Assembly (NCBI GenBank): GCA_016191115.1
Contig: JACPPG010000090.1
Span: 1-34,364, forward strand
Direction: 5' to 3'
Length of the DNA: 34,364 nt
Source: Planctomycetia bacterium
GTDB taxonomy: Bacteria > Planctomycetota > Planctomycetia > Pirellulales > JACPPG01
Shown: positions 16,266 to 23,945 of the stretch, one piece after another
How positions within the stretch are numbered: position 1 is the first letter of the stretch
Layout: every line of letters begins with the position of its first letter
Translations under genes and position numbers: made by a program
The notes under the pieces: model-generated
Told to the model about the DNA's origin: nothing
Databases searched by the model: none
What the model saw: the letters and a program-made list of their open reading frames with translations, nothing else

Positions 16266-16416
16266 CAACCATCCGCCTTCGCGTTGCGATCCGCGCCGCC
16301 GCCTAGTAGAATCGCTGTGTCGCCGGTCAACCTGTGGGCTTGAAGGCGGCCGGACGACCATCACCAAAAACTCCTCTTGTTCTGCGGCGCGGCGGAAGAA
16401 AAGGAGAATCCAGGAC

Positions 16417-18480
16417 ATGAACGGTTCAACGGACGTGCACGCACGGGCGAGCGGCAGATTTCGGCGGTTGGTCTTTGCGATGGCATGCCTGGGGGCGGCC
16501 GCGGTGACGTGGCAATCCGCCCGCGGTGGCGATTCCGTCGCGGCAACCAAAGCGGACATCCCGCAGGCCCGCTTCCTCTCGGCCTTGGACCTGGCGGGCC
16601 GCGCCCACCGCATCGGCAATGGCGAAGGCTACCGTGCGGTGGCGCTCGTGTTTATCACGACTGAATGCCCGATCGCGCGCGAGTACGTGCCGGAGCTGAA
16701 CCGGATCGCCGCCTCGTTGGCCGACAAGCCGGCCAGGTTCTACGGCGTCATATCCGAGCCCGGCGTCACTCGCGCCGCCGCCGACAAGTTCCAAAAGGAA
16801 TTCAAGATCGAGTTCCCGATCCTGTTCGACGCCTCGGGCGAGTTGGCCGGCACCTTCAAGCCGACGCACGTGCCCGAGGCCTTCGTCCTCGACAAGAACG
16901 CCCAGGTCGTCTATCGCGGCCGGATCGACGATCAATACGGCGAAGTGGGGAAGAAGCGTCCGGCCGCCACCACGCACGACCTGGCCGACGCCTTCACGGC
17001 GATCCTCGACGACAAGCCGGTGGCCGTCGCCCGCACGACGCCGGTGGGCTGCCTGCTTGAGACCAAGCGCCCGGCCGGCGAGGCCGCGAAGGCGACGTAC
17101 AACCGCGACATCGCGCCGATCCTGTTTGCCAACTGCGCGGAATGCCATCGGCCGGGCGAGGTCGCCCCGTTCTCGCTCTTGTCGTACGACAACGCGTCGA
17201 AGCGGGCCGAGTTCCTGGCCGACGTGACGCGCGATCGCCTCATGCCGCCGTGGAAAGCGGAGATCGGCCACGGACGATTCCTGGGCGAACGGCACTTGAC
17301 CGATAAGCAAATCGAGTTGATCGCCGCGTGGGCCAAGGCCGGCGCGCCCGAGGGTGACGCGGCCGATCTGCCGCCGCAGCCGCAGTTCGCTTCCGGCTGG
17401 CGGTTGGGCAAGCCGGACCTCGAGCTCAAGGCCCCCGCGCCCTTCACCGTACACGCCAGCGGCGAAGACGTCTTCCAGCACTACATCATCCCGCTCGACC
17501 TGCCCGAGAACAAAATGGTGGTCGGCTACGAATTCCGGCCGGGCAACCCGTCGGTCGTGCACCACGCGATCCTGTTTTTGGACAATTCCGGAGTCGGCCG
17601 CCGTAAGGATGCGGAAACGCCCGAGCCCGGCTACACCACCTTTGGCTCGATCGGCATCCCGGTCGCCGGCATCATCGGCGTGTGGACGCCGGGCATGACC
17701 CCGCGGTACTACCCGCAGAACGCCGGCATGCCGGTCCGCAAGGGGACCGACTTGGTGCTTCAGTTGCACATGCACCCGACGGGCAAGGAGGAGACCGACC
17801 AGTCGACCGTGGCCCTGTACTTCGCCGACAAGCCGGTCGACCGCACCATGTCGCGCAATCCGTTCGTGGTGGGCTCGATCCTGATCGACATTCCGGCCGG
17901 ATCGCGCGACCACACGGTCACTTCGTCGGTGACGCTGCCGGCCGACGTGACGTTGATCTCGCTCTTGCCGCACATGCACTTGATCGGCAAAGAGATGAAG
18001 CTCACGGCCACCCTGCCCGACGGCAAGGCCGAGGACTTGATCTGGATCAAGGACTGGAATTTCTACTGGCAAGACAACTATGTGTTTCACGAGCCGGTGA
18101 AACTGCCCGCGGGCACAAGGCTGGACGTGACGAGCCGGTACGACAACTCGGAGGAGAACCCGCTCAACCCCAGCAAGCCGCCCGAGCGCGTGCTGTTTGG
18201 CAACGGCAGCACGCAGGAGATGTGCTTCGGCATCTTCCAGCTCGTGGTCGATCAGCCCAGCCAGGAACGGCAGCTTGCCGGCGCGCTCATGCAGACGCTG
18301 TTGCGCGACTGGACCACCTCGAAGCTCGACAACGAGGCGCGGGCCAAGATCCTCGACGAGGCCGGCAAGCTGTTCGGCGGCCGCGGCGGCGAATTCGGCG
18401 CCCTATTGGGCGGCCGGCGCGGGCAAGGACGACCGGGCGGCGACCGCGATCAACCTGGCCCAGACCAGCAAAAGCAGTGA
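16417..18480 (+). CDS. Exported fusion: redoxin domain, cytochrome c motif, copper type II monooxygenase fold
   Basis: 687 residues. A basic start plus a hydrophobic stretch (FAMACLGAAAVTW) acts as signal sequence. Residues about 45-200 are a thioredoxin-like redoxin domain (VALVFITTECPIAREYVPEL, PILFDASGELAGTF) with a single Cys. Residues about 225-330 form a small cytochrome c domain with heme motif C240-AE-C243-H244. The C-terminal part resembles peptidylglycine hydroxylating/dopamine monooxygenases and keeps all expected copper ligands: His382-His383 (VVHHAI), His451 (LQLHMH), His519 and His521 (LPHMHLIG) and Met602 (QEMCFG). It probably acts in the periplasm as a copper oxygenase with its own electron-transfer domains (inference); the substrate is unknown. 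The tail after residue 660 is Gly/Arg/Gln-rich. It stands alone, with AAGGAG 10 bases before the ATG. Confidence 0.85.
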   Translation: MNGSTDVHARASGRFRRLVFAMACLGAAAVTWQSARGGDSVAATKADIPQARFLSALDLAGRAHRIGNGEGYRAVALVFITTECPIAREYVPELNRIAASLADKPARFYGVISEPGVTRAAADKFQKEFKIEFPILFDASGELAGTFKPTHVPEAFVLDKNAQVVYRGRIDDQYGEVGKKRPAATTHDLADAFTAILDDKPVAVARTTPVGCLLETKRPAGEAAKATYNRDIAPILFANCAECHRPGEVAPFSLLSYDNASKRAEFLADVTRDRLMPPWKAEIGHGRFLGERHLTDKQIELIAAWAKAGAPEGDAADLPPQPQFASGWRLGKPDLELKAPAPFTVHASGEDVFQHYIIPLDLPENKMVVGYEFRPGNPSVVHHAILFLDNSGVGRRKDAETPEPGYTTFGSIGIPVAGIIGVWTPGMTPRYYPQNAGMPVRKGTDLVLQLHMHPTGKEETDQSTVALYFADKPVDRTMSRNPFVVGSILIDIPAGSRDHTVTSSVTLPADVTLISLLPHMHLIGKEMKLTATLPDGKAEDLIWIKDWNFYWQDNYVFHEPVKLPAGTRLDVTSRYDNSEENPLNPSKPPERVLFGNGSTQEMCFGIFQLVVDQPSQERQLAGALMQTLLRDWTTSKLDNEARAKILDEAGKLFGGRGGEFGALLGGRRGQGRPGGDRDQPGPDQQKQ

Positions 18481-18550
18481 CCGGTGGTCGGCGGACAGAG
18501 AAGGAACTGTCGTACCCCTTCGCAACGGCTCAGTCGCCTCGGGGGTGCCT

Positions 18551-18611
18551 GGGGCAAAGCGCAGTAGGCCCCAGCGTGCCGATGGTTCTGGGGCAAGCTG
18601 CGCTTTGCCCC
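18551..18611. repeat. Intergenic two-step hairpin
   Basis: GGGGCAAAGCGCAG (18551-18564) is perfectly inverted as CTGCGCTTTGCCCC (18598-18611). Inside, GGCCCCAG pairs with CTGGGGC around a short loop. It lies about 70 bases after the monooxygenase stop and could terminate transcription or be another dispersed palindrome. It is the first element of the 540-base gap 18481-19023, which also holds repeats B1 and A3 and, at 18943-19010, a degenerate low-complexity run of ACTGTCCACTAACC-like units; no gene is seen there. Confidence 0.6.
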
Positions 18612-18656
18612 CGCCACCCGATGATGCGCGCAAGCATCAAGCGACCTCAGAGGACA

Positions 18657-18765
18657 CAGGAGAACTGCAAAGTCCGGGGTCTGGCTCATTTTTCGGCACA
18701 CGCGGTCTTCAATCCTTCCGACGGACCTTCGGCCGAAAAATGTGCCTGACCCCCTCTCCCACGAC
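18657..18765 (+). repeat. Miniature element family B, copy B1 (right end truncated)
   Basis: It starts CAGGAGAACTGCAAAGTCC like B2 and carries the arms GGGGTCTGGCTCATTTTTCG and GCCGAAAAATGTGCCTGACC. The loop is the reverse complement of a B3-like loop. The right terminal inverted repeat is missing: after CTCTCCCA it runs into the direct repeat. The 10-mer TCAGAGGACA is present on the left (18647-18656) and right (18766-18775) sides. Confidence 0.78.
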
Positions 18766-18775
18766 TCAGAGGACA

Positions 18776-18932
18776 CACGGCCGTTCTGTTTTTCAAAATG
18801 GCGAGGCGGGAAAATGGGACTGGCTCCGAGCATAAACAGCGCCAGTCCTTTCAGACGAACGTTGCGTCTCGGTGCCTGTCCCACTTTCCCGCCGGTGCGC
18901 CGCCGGCAAGCTTAAATCTGTGAACGGCCCTG
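18776..18932 (+). repeat. Miniature element family A, copy A3, with 10-bp target duplication
   Basis: 157 bp from CACGGCCGTT to AACGGCCCTG, flanked by perfect 10-bp direct repeats TCAGAGGACA (18766-18775 and 18933-18942). The same 10-mer also stands left of B1, so three copies bracket the B1-A3 pair. Arms and inner sequence match A2 and A4. Confidence 0.85.
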
Positions 18933-19023
18933 TCAGAGGACAGTCAACAGTTGACAAACAAGCGGCCGTAACTGTCCACTAACCACTGTCCGCTGACCAC
19001 TAACTTCCACGGAGGGCGCGAGG

Positions 19024-21726
19024 ATGGCGACGGTAAAGCCAAGTCATAAGCTCACGTTCCGCGACCGGCTATCGCGGTTGAACTTTCTGCAAGCGGCGAA
19101 GCTCATCGGCGACGAGGGGCGCCGGCTGATCATGGCCGGCTCGCAGCGCGAGATCGATCTGCGCGAGGACGTCTATCTGGGCGGCGATCTGTTTCGCGTC
19201 AAGTTCCTGGCACGCGACGGCGGCGTCGAGGCGATCGCCACCCTCACGCTCACCGGCGAGGCCAAGGACCGGCTCCGCTGGAACTGCGACCGCTGCGACG
19301 GCGCGTGCGAGCACGTCGGGGCCATGTTTTCGGTTCTGCTGGAGAACAAATCGTCGTTCGGCCTCGCCGCGCCGCCGCCGGAGCGCGAGCCCGTGCCCGA
19401 CCTCTCCGAAGAGGAACTCGTGCGCCGCGCCGTGGCCGACCGCCAGGAGCGGGCCCGCTCCGAGAAGATGAAAATCGCCACAAGCGATCCCGCCGCGCCA
19501 TGGGCCGACTACGCCGTCACCAGCCTCTTAAGCGGCAAAACGTACAAGGTCGCGCTGCGCGGGCTGGCCGAAGGGGAATCGTATTGCTCCTGCCCCGACT
19601 TTCGCGCCAACACGCTGGGCACGTGCAAGCACATCCTCAAGGTGATCGCCGCCGCGCGACGCAAGTTCACGCCCGCCCAGCTCCGCCGGCCCTATCGACA
19701 GAAGCAAATCGCTGTTTACCTCCGCTATGGCGCCGAGATTGCGCTATGGGTAGGCGCGCCGGACAAGCTGCCCCCCGATGCATCGAAGATCGTCCATCCG
19801 CTCGTCGGCAAGCCGGTGAACGACGTGCTGGACCTGATGCGGCGGTTGAAACGGCTCGAGGCGATCCCGCACGAATTCCAGGTGTATCCGGACGCCGAGG
19901 AGTTTATCCAGCAGCGCCTGCACGAAGAGCGCATTCGCGGGTTCGTGGACGAGATCCGCCGCAACCCGGCGCGCCATCCGCTGCGCACGGCCATGTTGAG
20001 AGTGCCGCTCTTGCCGTATCAGCTTGATGGCATCGCGTTTGCCGTCGGCGCCGGCCGGGCCGTATTGGCGGACGACATGGGGCTGGGTAAGACCATCCAA
20101 GGCGTCGGCGTCGCCGAGCTGTTGGCCCGCGAAGCCGGCATCCGCAAGGTGCTGGTCATCTGCCCGGCGTCGCTCAAGTCGCAATGGCGCAATGAAATTC
20201 ACCGCTTCTGCGACCGCGACGTACAGCTCATCGCCGGCCGCACCGCCGAACGGACGAGCCAGTACCAGAAGGACTGCTTCTTCACGATTTGCAACTACGA
20301 GCAGGTCCTCCGCGACCTGTTGTCGATCGAGCAGACGCCCTGGGACCTGATCGTGCTCGACGAGGGACAGCGGATCAAGAACTGGGAATCGAAAACGGCG
20401 CGGGTCGTCAAGGGGCTCAAGTCGCGGTTCGCCCTGGTGCTGTCCGGCACGCCGCTCGAGAATCGCCTCGATGACCTGTATTCGGTAGTGCAGTTTGTCG
20501 ACGACCGCCGGCTGGGGCCGGGCTTTCGCTTCTTTAACCGCCACCGCGTCGTCGACGAGAAAGGGAAGGTGCTTGGTTACAAACGGCTGGACCACTTGCG
20601 TGAGCGGTTGCGCCCCATCCTGCTTCGCCGCACGCGCGAGAGCGTCAAGCTGGAGCTGCCGGAGCGGACCACCGACATCGTCCGCATTCCGCCCAGCGAC
20701 GAGCAGAAAGCGCTGCACGACGGCCACATGAAGACCGTGGCCTCGATCGTCGCCAAAAAGTTCCTGACGGAGATGGACCTGCTCAGGTTGCGCGCGGCCC
20801 TATTGATGTGTCGCATGGCGGCCAACGCCACGTACCTGGTCACCAAGGAGTACCCCAGTTGGTCCACCAAGCTCGAGCGACTGGCCGAGCTTTTCGACGA
20901 TCTGATGGACGAGGCCGACCGGAAGGTCGTCCTCTTCTCCGAATGGACGACCATGCTCGATTTGATCGAGCCGATGTTGGGAAAGTGCAAGCTCCCCTTC
21001 GTGCGGCTCGACGGCTCGGTACCCCAGAAGCAGCGGCAGGCGATCGTCCACGAGTTTCAAACGTCGCCAAGCTGCCGATTCTTCCTCGCCACCAACGCCG
21101 GCAGCACGGGCTTGAACCTTCAAGCCGCCAATACCGTCATCAACGTCGATTTGCCGTGGAACCCCGCCGTGCTCGAACAACGGATCGGCCGCGCGCATCG
21201 TATGGGCCAGAAGCGGCCCGTGCAGGTACACGTGCTGGTGACCGAGCAAACGATCGAGGAGAACTTGCTGGCCACGCTGTCGGCCAAGAAAGACCTGGCG
21301 CTGGCGTCGCTCGATCCCCAGTCGGACGTCGACCAGGTGGACCTGGCGTCGAGCACGGAGGAACTGAAGGCCCGCTTGGAAATCCTGTTAGGCGCAAGGC
21401 CCGAAGCGCCGCGCGACCAGTCGGCCGCTGTGGCGGCGCCGGGCGCCGTGGTCGAGGACGAGCATCGCGGGCGCGTGGCCGCCGCGGGGGGAGAACTATT
21501 GGGCGCGGTGTTCAACTTCCTCGGCGAGTTGACGGCCGACCGTCCCGACGTCCCGCCGCCGCGCGAGCCGGTCGTCCGCGATCTGCGCGCCCGGCTCGAG
21601 CAATGCGTCGAGACAGGCGCCGACGGGCGGCCGCGCCTCGCGTTCACCCTCCCCAACCAGCAAGTGCTCGACGGACTGGCCCAATCGCTCGCCCGGCTGC
21701 TGTCGATCGGCAATCCGTCTGCGTGA
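19024..21726 (+). CDS. SNF2-family DNA-dependent ATPase with SWIM zinc finger
   Basis: 900 residues. The N-terminal part has two Cys/His clusters: CDRCDGACEH near residue 95 and the SWIM finger CSCPDF...CKHILK near residue 190. The SNF2 motor occupies about 330-780: motif I DDMGLGKTIQ, Ia VICPASLKSQWRNEI, II as LDEGQ in place of DEAH/DEGH, III LVLSGTPLENRLDDLYS, then VVLFSEWTTMLDLIE, LRRTRE-type segment, LATNAGSTGLNLQAANTVIN and motif VI EQRIGRAHRMGQ. Such proteins are RapA/HepA-like helicases that move along double-stranded DNA or strip bound proteins; the SWIM finger binds nucleic acid or protein. The C-terminal 100 residues are not recognised. ATG at 19024 follows an ACGGAGGGCGCGAGG purine-rich site. 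GGGGCATCCTGCCCC (21738-21752) just after the stop may terminate transcription. Confidence 0.93.
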   Translation: MATVKPSHKLTFRDRLSRLNFLQAAKLIGDEGRRLIMAGSQREIDLREDVYLGGDLFRVKFLARDGGVEAIATLTLTGEAKDRLRWNCDRCDGACEHVGAMFSVLLENKSSFGLAAPPPEREPVPDLSEEELVRRAVADRQERARSEKMKIATSDPAAPWADYAVTSLLSGKTYKVALRGLAEGESYCSCPDFRANTLGTCKHILKVIAAARRKFTPAQLRRPYRQKQIAVYLRYGAEIALWVGAPDKLPPDASKIVHPLVGKPVNDVLDLMRRLKRLEAIPHEFQVYPDAEEFIQQRLHEERIRGFVDEIRRNPARHPLRTAMLRVPLLPYQLDGIAFAVGAGRAVLADDMGLGKTIQGVGVAELLAREAGIRKVLVICPASLKSQWRNEIHRFCDRDVQLIAGRTAERTSQYQKDCFFTICNYEQVLRDLLSIEQTPWDLIVLDEGQRIKNWESKTARVVKGLKSRFALVLSGTPLENRLDDLYSVVQFVDDRRLGPGFRFFNRHRVVDEKGKVLGYKRLDHLRERLRPILLRRTRESVKLELPERTTDIVRIPPSDEQKALHDGHMKTVASIVAKKFLTEMDLLRLRAALLMCRMAANATYLVTKEYPSWSTKLERLAELFDDLMDEADRKVVLFSEWTTMLDLIEPMLGKCKLPFVRLDGSVPQKQRQAIVHEFQTSPSCRFFLATNAGSTGLNLQAANTVINVDLPWNPAVLEQRIGRAHRMGQKRPVQVHVLVTEQTIEENLLATLSAKKDLALASLDPQSDVDQVDLASSTEELKARLEILLGARPEAPRDQSAAVAAPGAVVEDEHRGRVAAAGGELLGAVFNFLGELTADRPDVPPPREPVVRDLRARLEQCVETGADGRPRLAFTLPNQQVLDGLAQSLARLLSIGNPSA

Positions 21727-21767
21727 ACAATGGGGGCGGGGCATCCTGCCCCCCACATGCGCTCGTT

Positions 21768-21870
21768 AGGATCGACCGAAAAATAACTTCTCCTCAATAC
21801 CCTCGCCCCTTGCGGGAGAGGGCACCCGTGAGGGGTCGGAGAATCAGGAAGTTATTTTTCGGTCGATCCT
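21768..21870. repeat. Miniature inverted-repeat element, family C, copy C2 (intact)
   Basis: 103 bp with perfect 23-bp terminal inverted repeats: AGGATCGACCGAAAAATAAC begins the left arm (21768-21790), mirrored at 21848-21870. The core is the palindrome CCCTCGCCCCTTGCGGGAGAG and GGGCACCCGTGAGGGG. TTA flanks both sides, perhaps a short target duplication. The same arm is present at 34176-34198, the left end of the insertion sequence at the window edge. Further outside, GGGGCATCCTGCCCC and GGGGCAAGATGCCC make a wider imperfect palindrome (about 21731-21907). Confidence 0.85.
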
Positions 21871-22000
21871 TAGTGGGCCCAAAGGGGCAAGATGCCCGCC
21901 CCCGCGATGGCGTCGCGCGGCGTCGTCGACTAAGTTGGCGCGGGGTAAGATTCGAACGCACTCAGAATCGCCGCGACTCACTCTTGCAGGACATCGACCC

Positions 22001-22984
22001 ATGCGCACGCTGCTGTTTGTCTGTTGTGGCCTTGTTCCGAGCGCGCTCGTGGCCCCGCCTGCCTGCGCGGAGGATAGCGATGCAAAGCGGCTGGCCGAGG
22101 CCGTGGCCCCGTACGTCGACGCGCAGACGCTCTTTATCGCCCACATCGATTTGCGGGCCTTCGACGGCGTGAAGAGCATCGCCAGCTTGGCCGAACTTGC
22201 GCAATTGTCCGACCGGACCCGCAACCAGCTACAGGCCGACGCCACCCCCATCAACGTGTTGACTGGCGGTCTGCCCGAGGGAAGCACCGCCGACGTCTTT
22301 ATCGTCGTCAGCATCGCCGACGTGGCCCGGTTGCCGCTCTTCTTCCTCATGCCGCTGGCGGGCAACACGCCGGCCCGACCAGTCGCCCCGGAGCTGCGCC
22401 GCGCCATCGCGAAGTCGCTTCACGTGCAGTTCAAAAGCGAAGAGATCGCCGGCTCGCTGGTCACGGCCCATCCGGCCACGCTCGAACGGCTGAAGAAGGC
22501 GCAAGCGACGCCGCGGCCCGAAATCGCCGCCGCCTTCGAGGCCGCGGGCACCAGCGCCCTGCAACTGCTCTTCATCCCGTCGATCGAGATTCGCCGATTG
22601 ATCGAGCAATTGTTGCCGACGCTGCCGGCCGACTTGGGCGGCGTGCCCACCAAGACGTTCACGCAAGGCGTCGCGTGGGGCGTGGCCGGCGTCGAGCTGG
22701 CGCCCAAGAAAACGGCGGTGCACGTGGTGATTCAATCGGCCGACGCCGAGGCCGCGGCGACGCTCGAGCGCGAGCTGCCCGCCGCGATCGCGGCGCTCGG
22801 CAAGCTGGACCAGGTTCGCCAGACGATCCCCATGTTCGACGAGCGCGCTCTGGAACTTGTGCCAAAGGCCTCCGGCGATCGGCTGACGCTGGACCTGACC
22901 GAGGAAAACGGCGGGTTGAAGGCCGTGGCCGAGGTTCTGGCCCCATTGGCCGGCGGCATTTACTCACGATTCCTCTCGCGTTAG
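22001..22984 (+). CDS. Exported protein of unknown function
   Basis: 327 residues from ATG at 22001, which gives a clean signal peptide (MRTLLFVCCGLVPSALV, cut near ACA-ED); the frame is open further upstream but without such a signal. The mature part alternates helices and strands (ADVFIVVSIADVARL, AVHVVIQSADAEAAATLERE, GDRLTLDLTEENGG) and has no Cys after the signal, no metal motif and no membrane helix except the signal. I do not recognise the family. It resembles in style the planctomycete exported proteins that evaluate several similar alpha/beta repeats. The likely location is the periplasm. It is convergent with the ABC permease gene (15-base gap). Confidence 0.7.
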   Translation: MRTLLFVCCGLVPSALVAPPACAEDSDAKRLAEAVAPYVDAQTLFIAHIDLRAFDGVKSIASLAELAQLSDRTRNQLQADATPINVLTGGLPEGSTADVFIVVSIADVARLPLFFLMPLAGNTPARPVAPELRRAIAKSLHVQFKSEEIAGSLVTAHPATLERLKKAQATPRPEIAAAFEAAGTSALQLLFIPSIEIRRLIEQLLPTLPADLGGVPTKTFTQGVAWGVAGVELAPKKTAVHVVIQSADAEAAATLERELPAAIAALGKLDQVRQTIPMFDERALELVPKASGDRLTLDLTEENGGLKAVAEVLAPLAGGIYSRFLSR

Positions 22985-22999
22985 CCGCCGCCGCGGCAG

Positions 23000-23815
23000 T
23001 CACACGGTGCACACGTCACGCCGCGCAAACACCCATCCGGCGGCGGTCCACAGGACGCCCCCGGCGGCCAAGAGCACGCCCATGTCTCGCCAGGGCACGG
23101 TTCCATCGCGGAACACGTACAGCGGCCGGTAGTAGTTCAAAAGGCCCAGGAACTGCACGCGCTCGGCCGGTTCCCAGAATTGCGCAAGAAAATTGAGCAG
23201 AAAAGAGGAGAGCAAAATCACGAACACGACCGTGATGGCTGGCCCGCGCCGATCGCTCGCGGCCGACACCAGCCACGCCAGCCCGCCCACGGCGACGTAC
23301 ACGCAGAACAGATTGGCCACGACGACTATCATTCTGCCGAGCCGCGGCCGCTCGCCACCTGGGACGTTCCACCCGCCCAGCTCGTTCCCCACGAAGCCCG
23401 CCACCAACATCGCCAGCCCGGCCGCCAGCCACACGACCGTTTCGGACCGCACGATTTCCCACCGCGTCACCGGCAGCCCCAACAGCACGTCGGCCGTGCC
23501 GCGGTCGATCTCGCCCGCCGGTACCCGCGTGCAACACACCAGGGCATGCGCCCACACGGTCGCCAGCACAACCGGGTGCACCCAGGAGAGCGAAAAGAAC
23601 GTCTCGGGCCCCAACTGGTTGGAGACCTCGGTGCCGAGCATCGCGCTTAAGAACGTTTGCATGAAGCGCAATTGCAGCATGGTTTCGGCGAACTGCCCCT
23701 GCAAAGTCGGCAAGACGTAGGCCAACAGCGCTTCGAAGGCCGCCAACAGCGCGCCACAGAAGAGCGTGGCCGGCCACAACTCGCGGGCCGCCTTCACGAT
23801 CAGGCCACGGTTCAT
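23000..23815 (-). CDS. ABC-2-type transporter permease
   Basis: 271 residues with about six membrane helices (GALLAAFEALLAYVLP, VHPVVLATVWAHALV, VWLAAGLAMLVAGFVG, MIVVVANLFCVYVAVGGLAWLV, ITVVFVILLSSFLLNFL, VLLAAGGVLWTAAGWVF). The short motif EIDRGTADVLLGLPVTRWEIV is the typical cytoplasmic loop of ABC-2 exporters of the NatB/BcrB type. It pairs with the ATPase at 23946-24842. The start ATG (23815) directly touches repeat B2; no ribosome binding site precedes it in the present sequence. In frame, the repeat offers another ATG at 23857, which would add 14 repeat-encoded residues. Before the insertion, this ATG overlapped the ATPase stop as ATGA. Confidence 0.88.
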   Translation of the reverse strand: MNRGLIVKAARELWPATLFCGALLAAFEALLAYVLPTLQGQFAETMLQLRFMQTFLSAMLGTEVSNQLGPETFFSLSWVHPVVLATVWAHALVCCTRVPAGEIDRGTADVLLGLPVTRWEIVRSETVVWLAAGLAMLVAGFVGNELGGWNVPGGERPRLGRMIVVVANLFCVYVAVGGLAWLVSAASDRRGPAITVVFVILLSSFLLNFLAQFWEPAERVQFLGLLNYYRPLYVFRDGTVPWRDMGVLLAAGGVLWTAAGWVFARRDVCTV

Positions 23816-23816
23816 C

Positions 23817-23940
23817 CAGGAGAACTGCAAAGTCCTGGGAGAGGGGGTCAGGCACATTTTTCGGCGGCTCCACTGGAAGAGATGGAAGAATCGCTTTGCG
23901 CCGAAAAATGAGCCAGACCCCGGACTTTGCAGTTCTCCTG
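23817..23940 (-). repeat. Miniature element family B, copy B2, inserted at an operon junction
   Basis: 124 bp with perfect terminal inverted repeats (CAGGAGAACTGCAAAGTCC at the left, its complement at the right) and inner arms GGGGTCAGGCACATTTTTCG and GCCGAAAAATGAGCCAGACC. Flanks: ACGGTTCATC (23807-23816) and GCGGTTCATC (23941-23950), a 9-of-10 direct repeat. CAT inside this repeat is the permease start codon on one side, and TCA is the ATPase stop codon on the other. Confidence 0.88.
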
Positions 23941-23945
23941 GCGGT

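Noticed and set aside
16426..18090. Long minus-strand frame of over 550 codons opposite the monooxygenase fusion
   Set aside because: Antisense shadow of a GC-rich gene: product is rich in Arg, Gly, Val and Asp without domains, while the plus strand has heme and copper motifs.
18657..18765. Family B elements as ordinary Rho-independent terminators
   Set aside because: The hairpins end in TTTTTC-like arms, but the terminal repeats, target duplications and dispersed identical sequence show a mobile element; a secondary terminator effect is possible.
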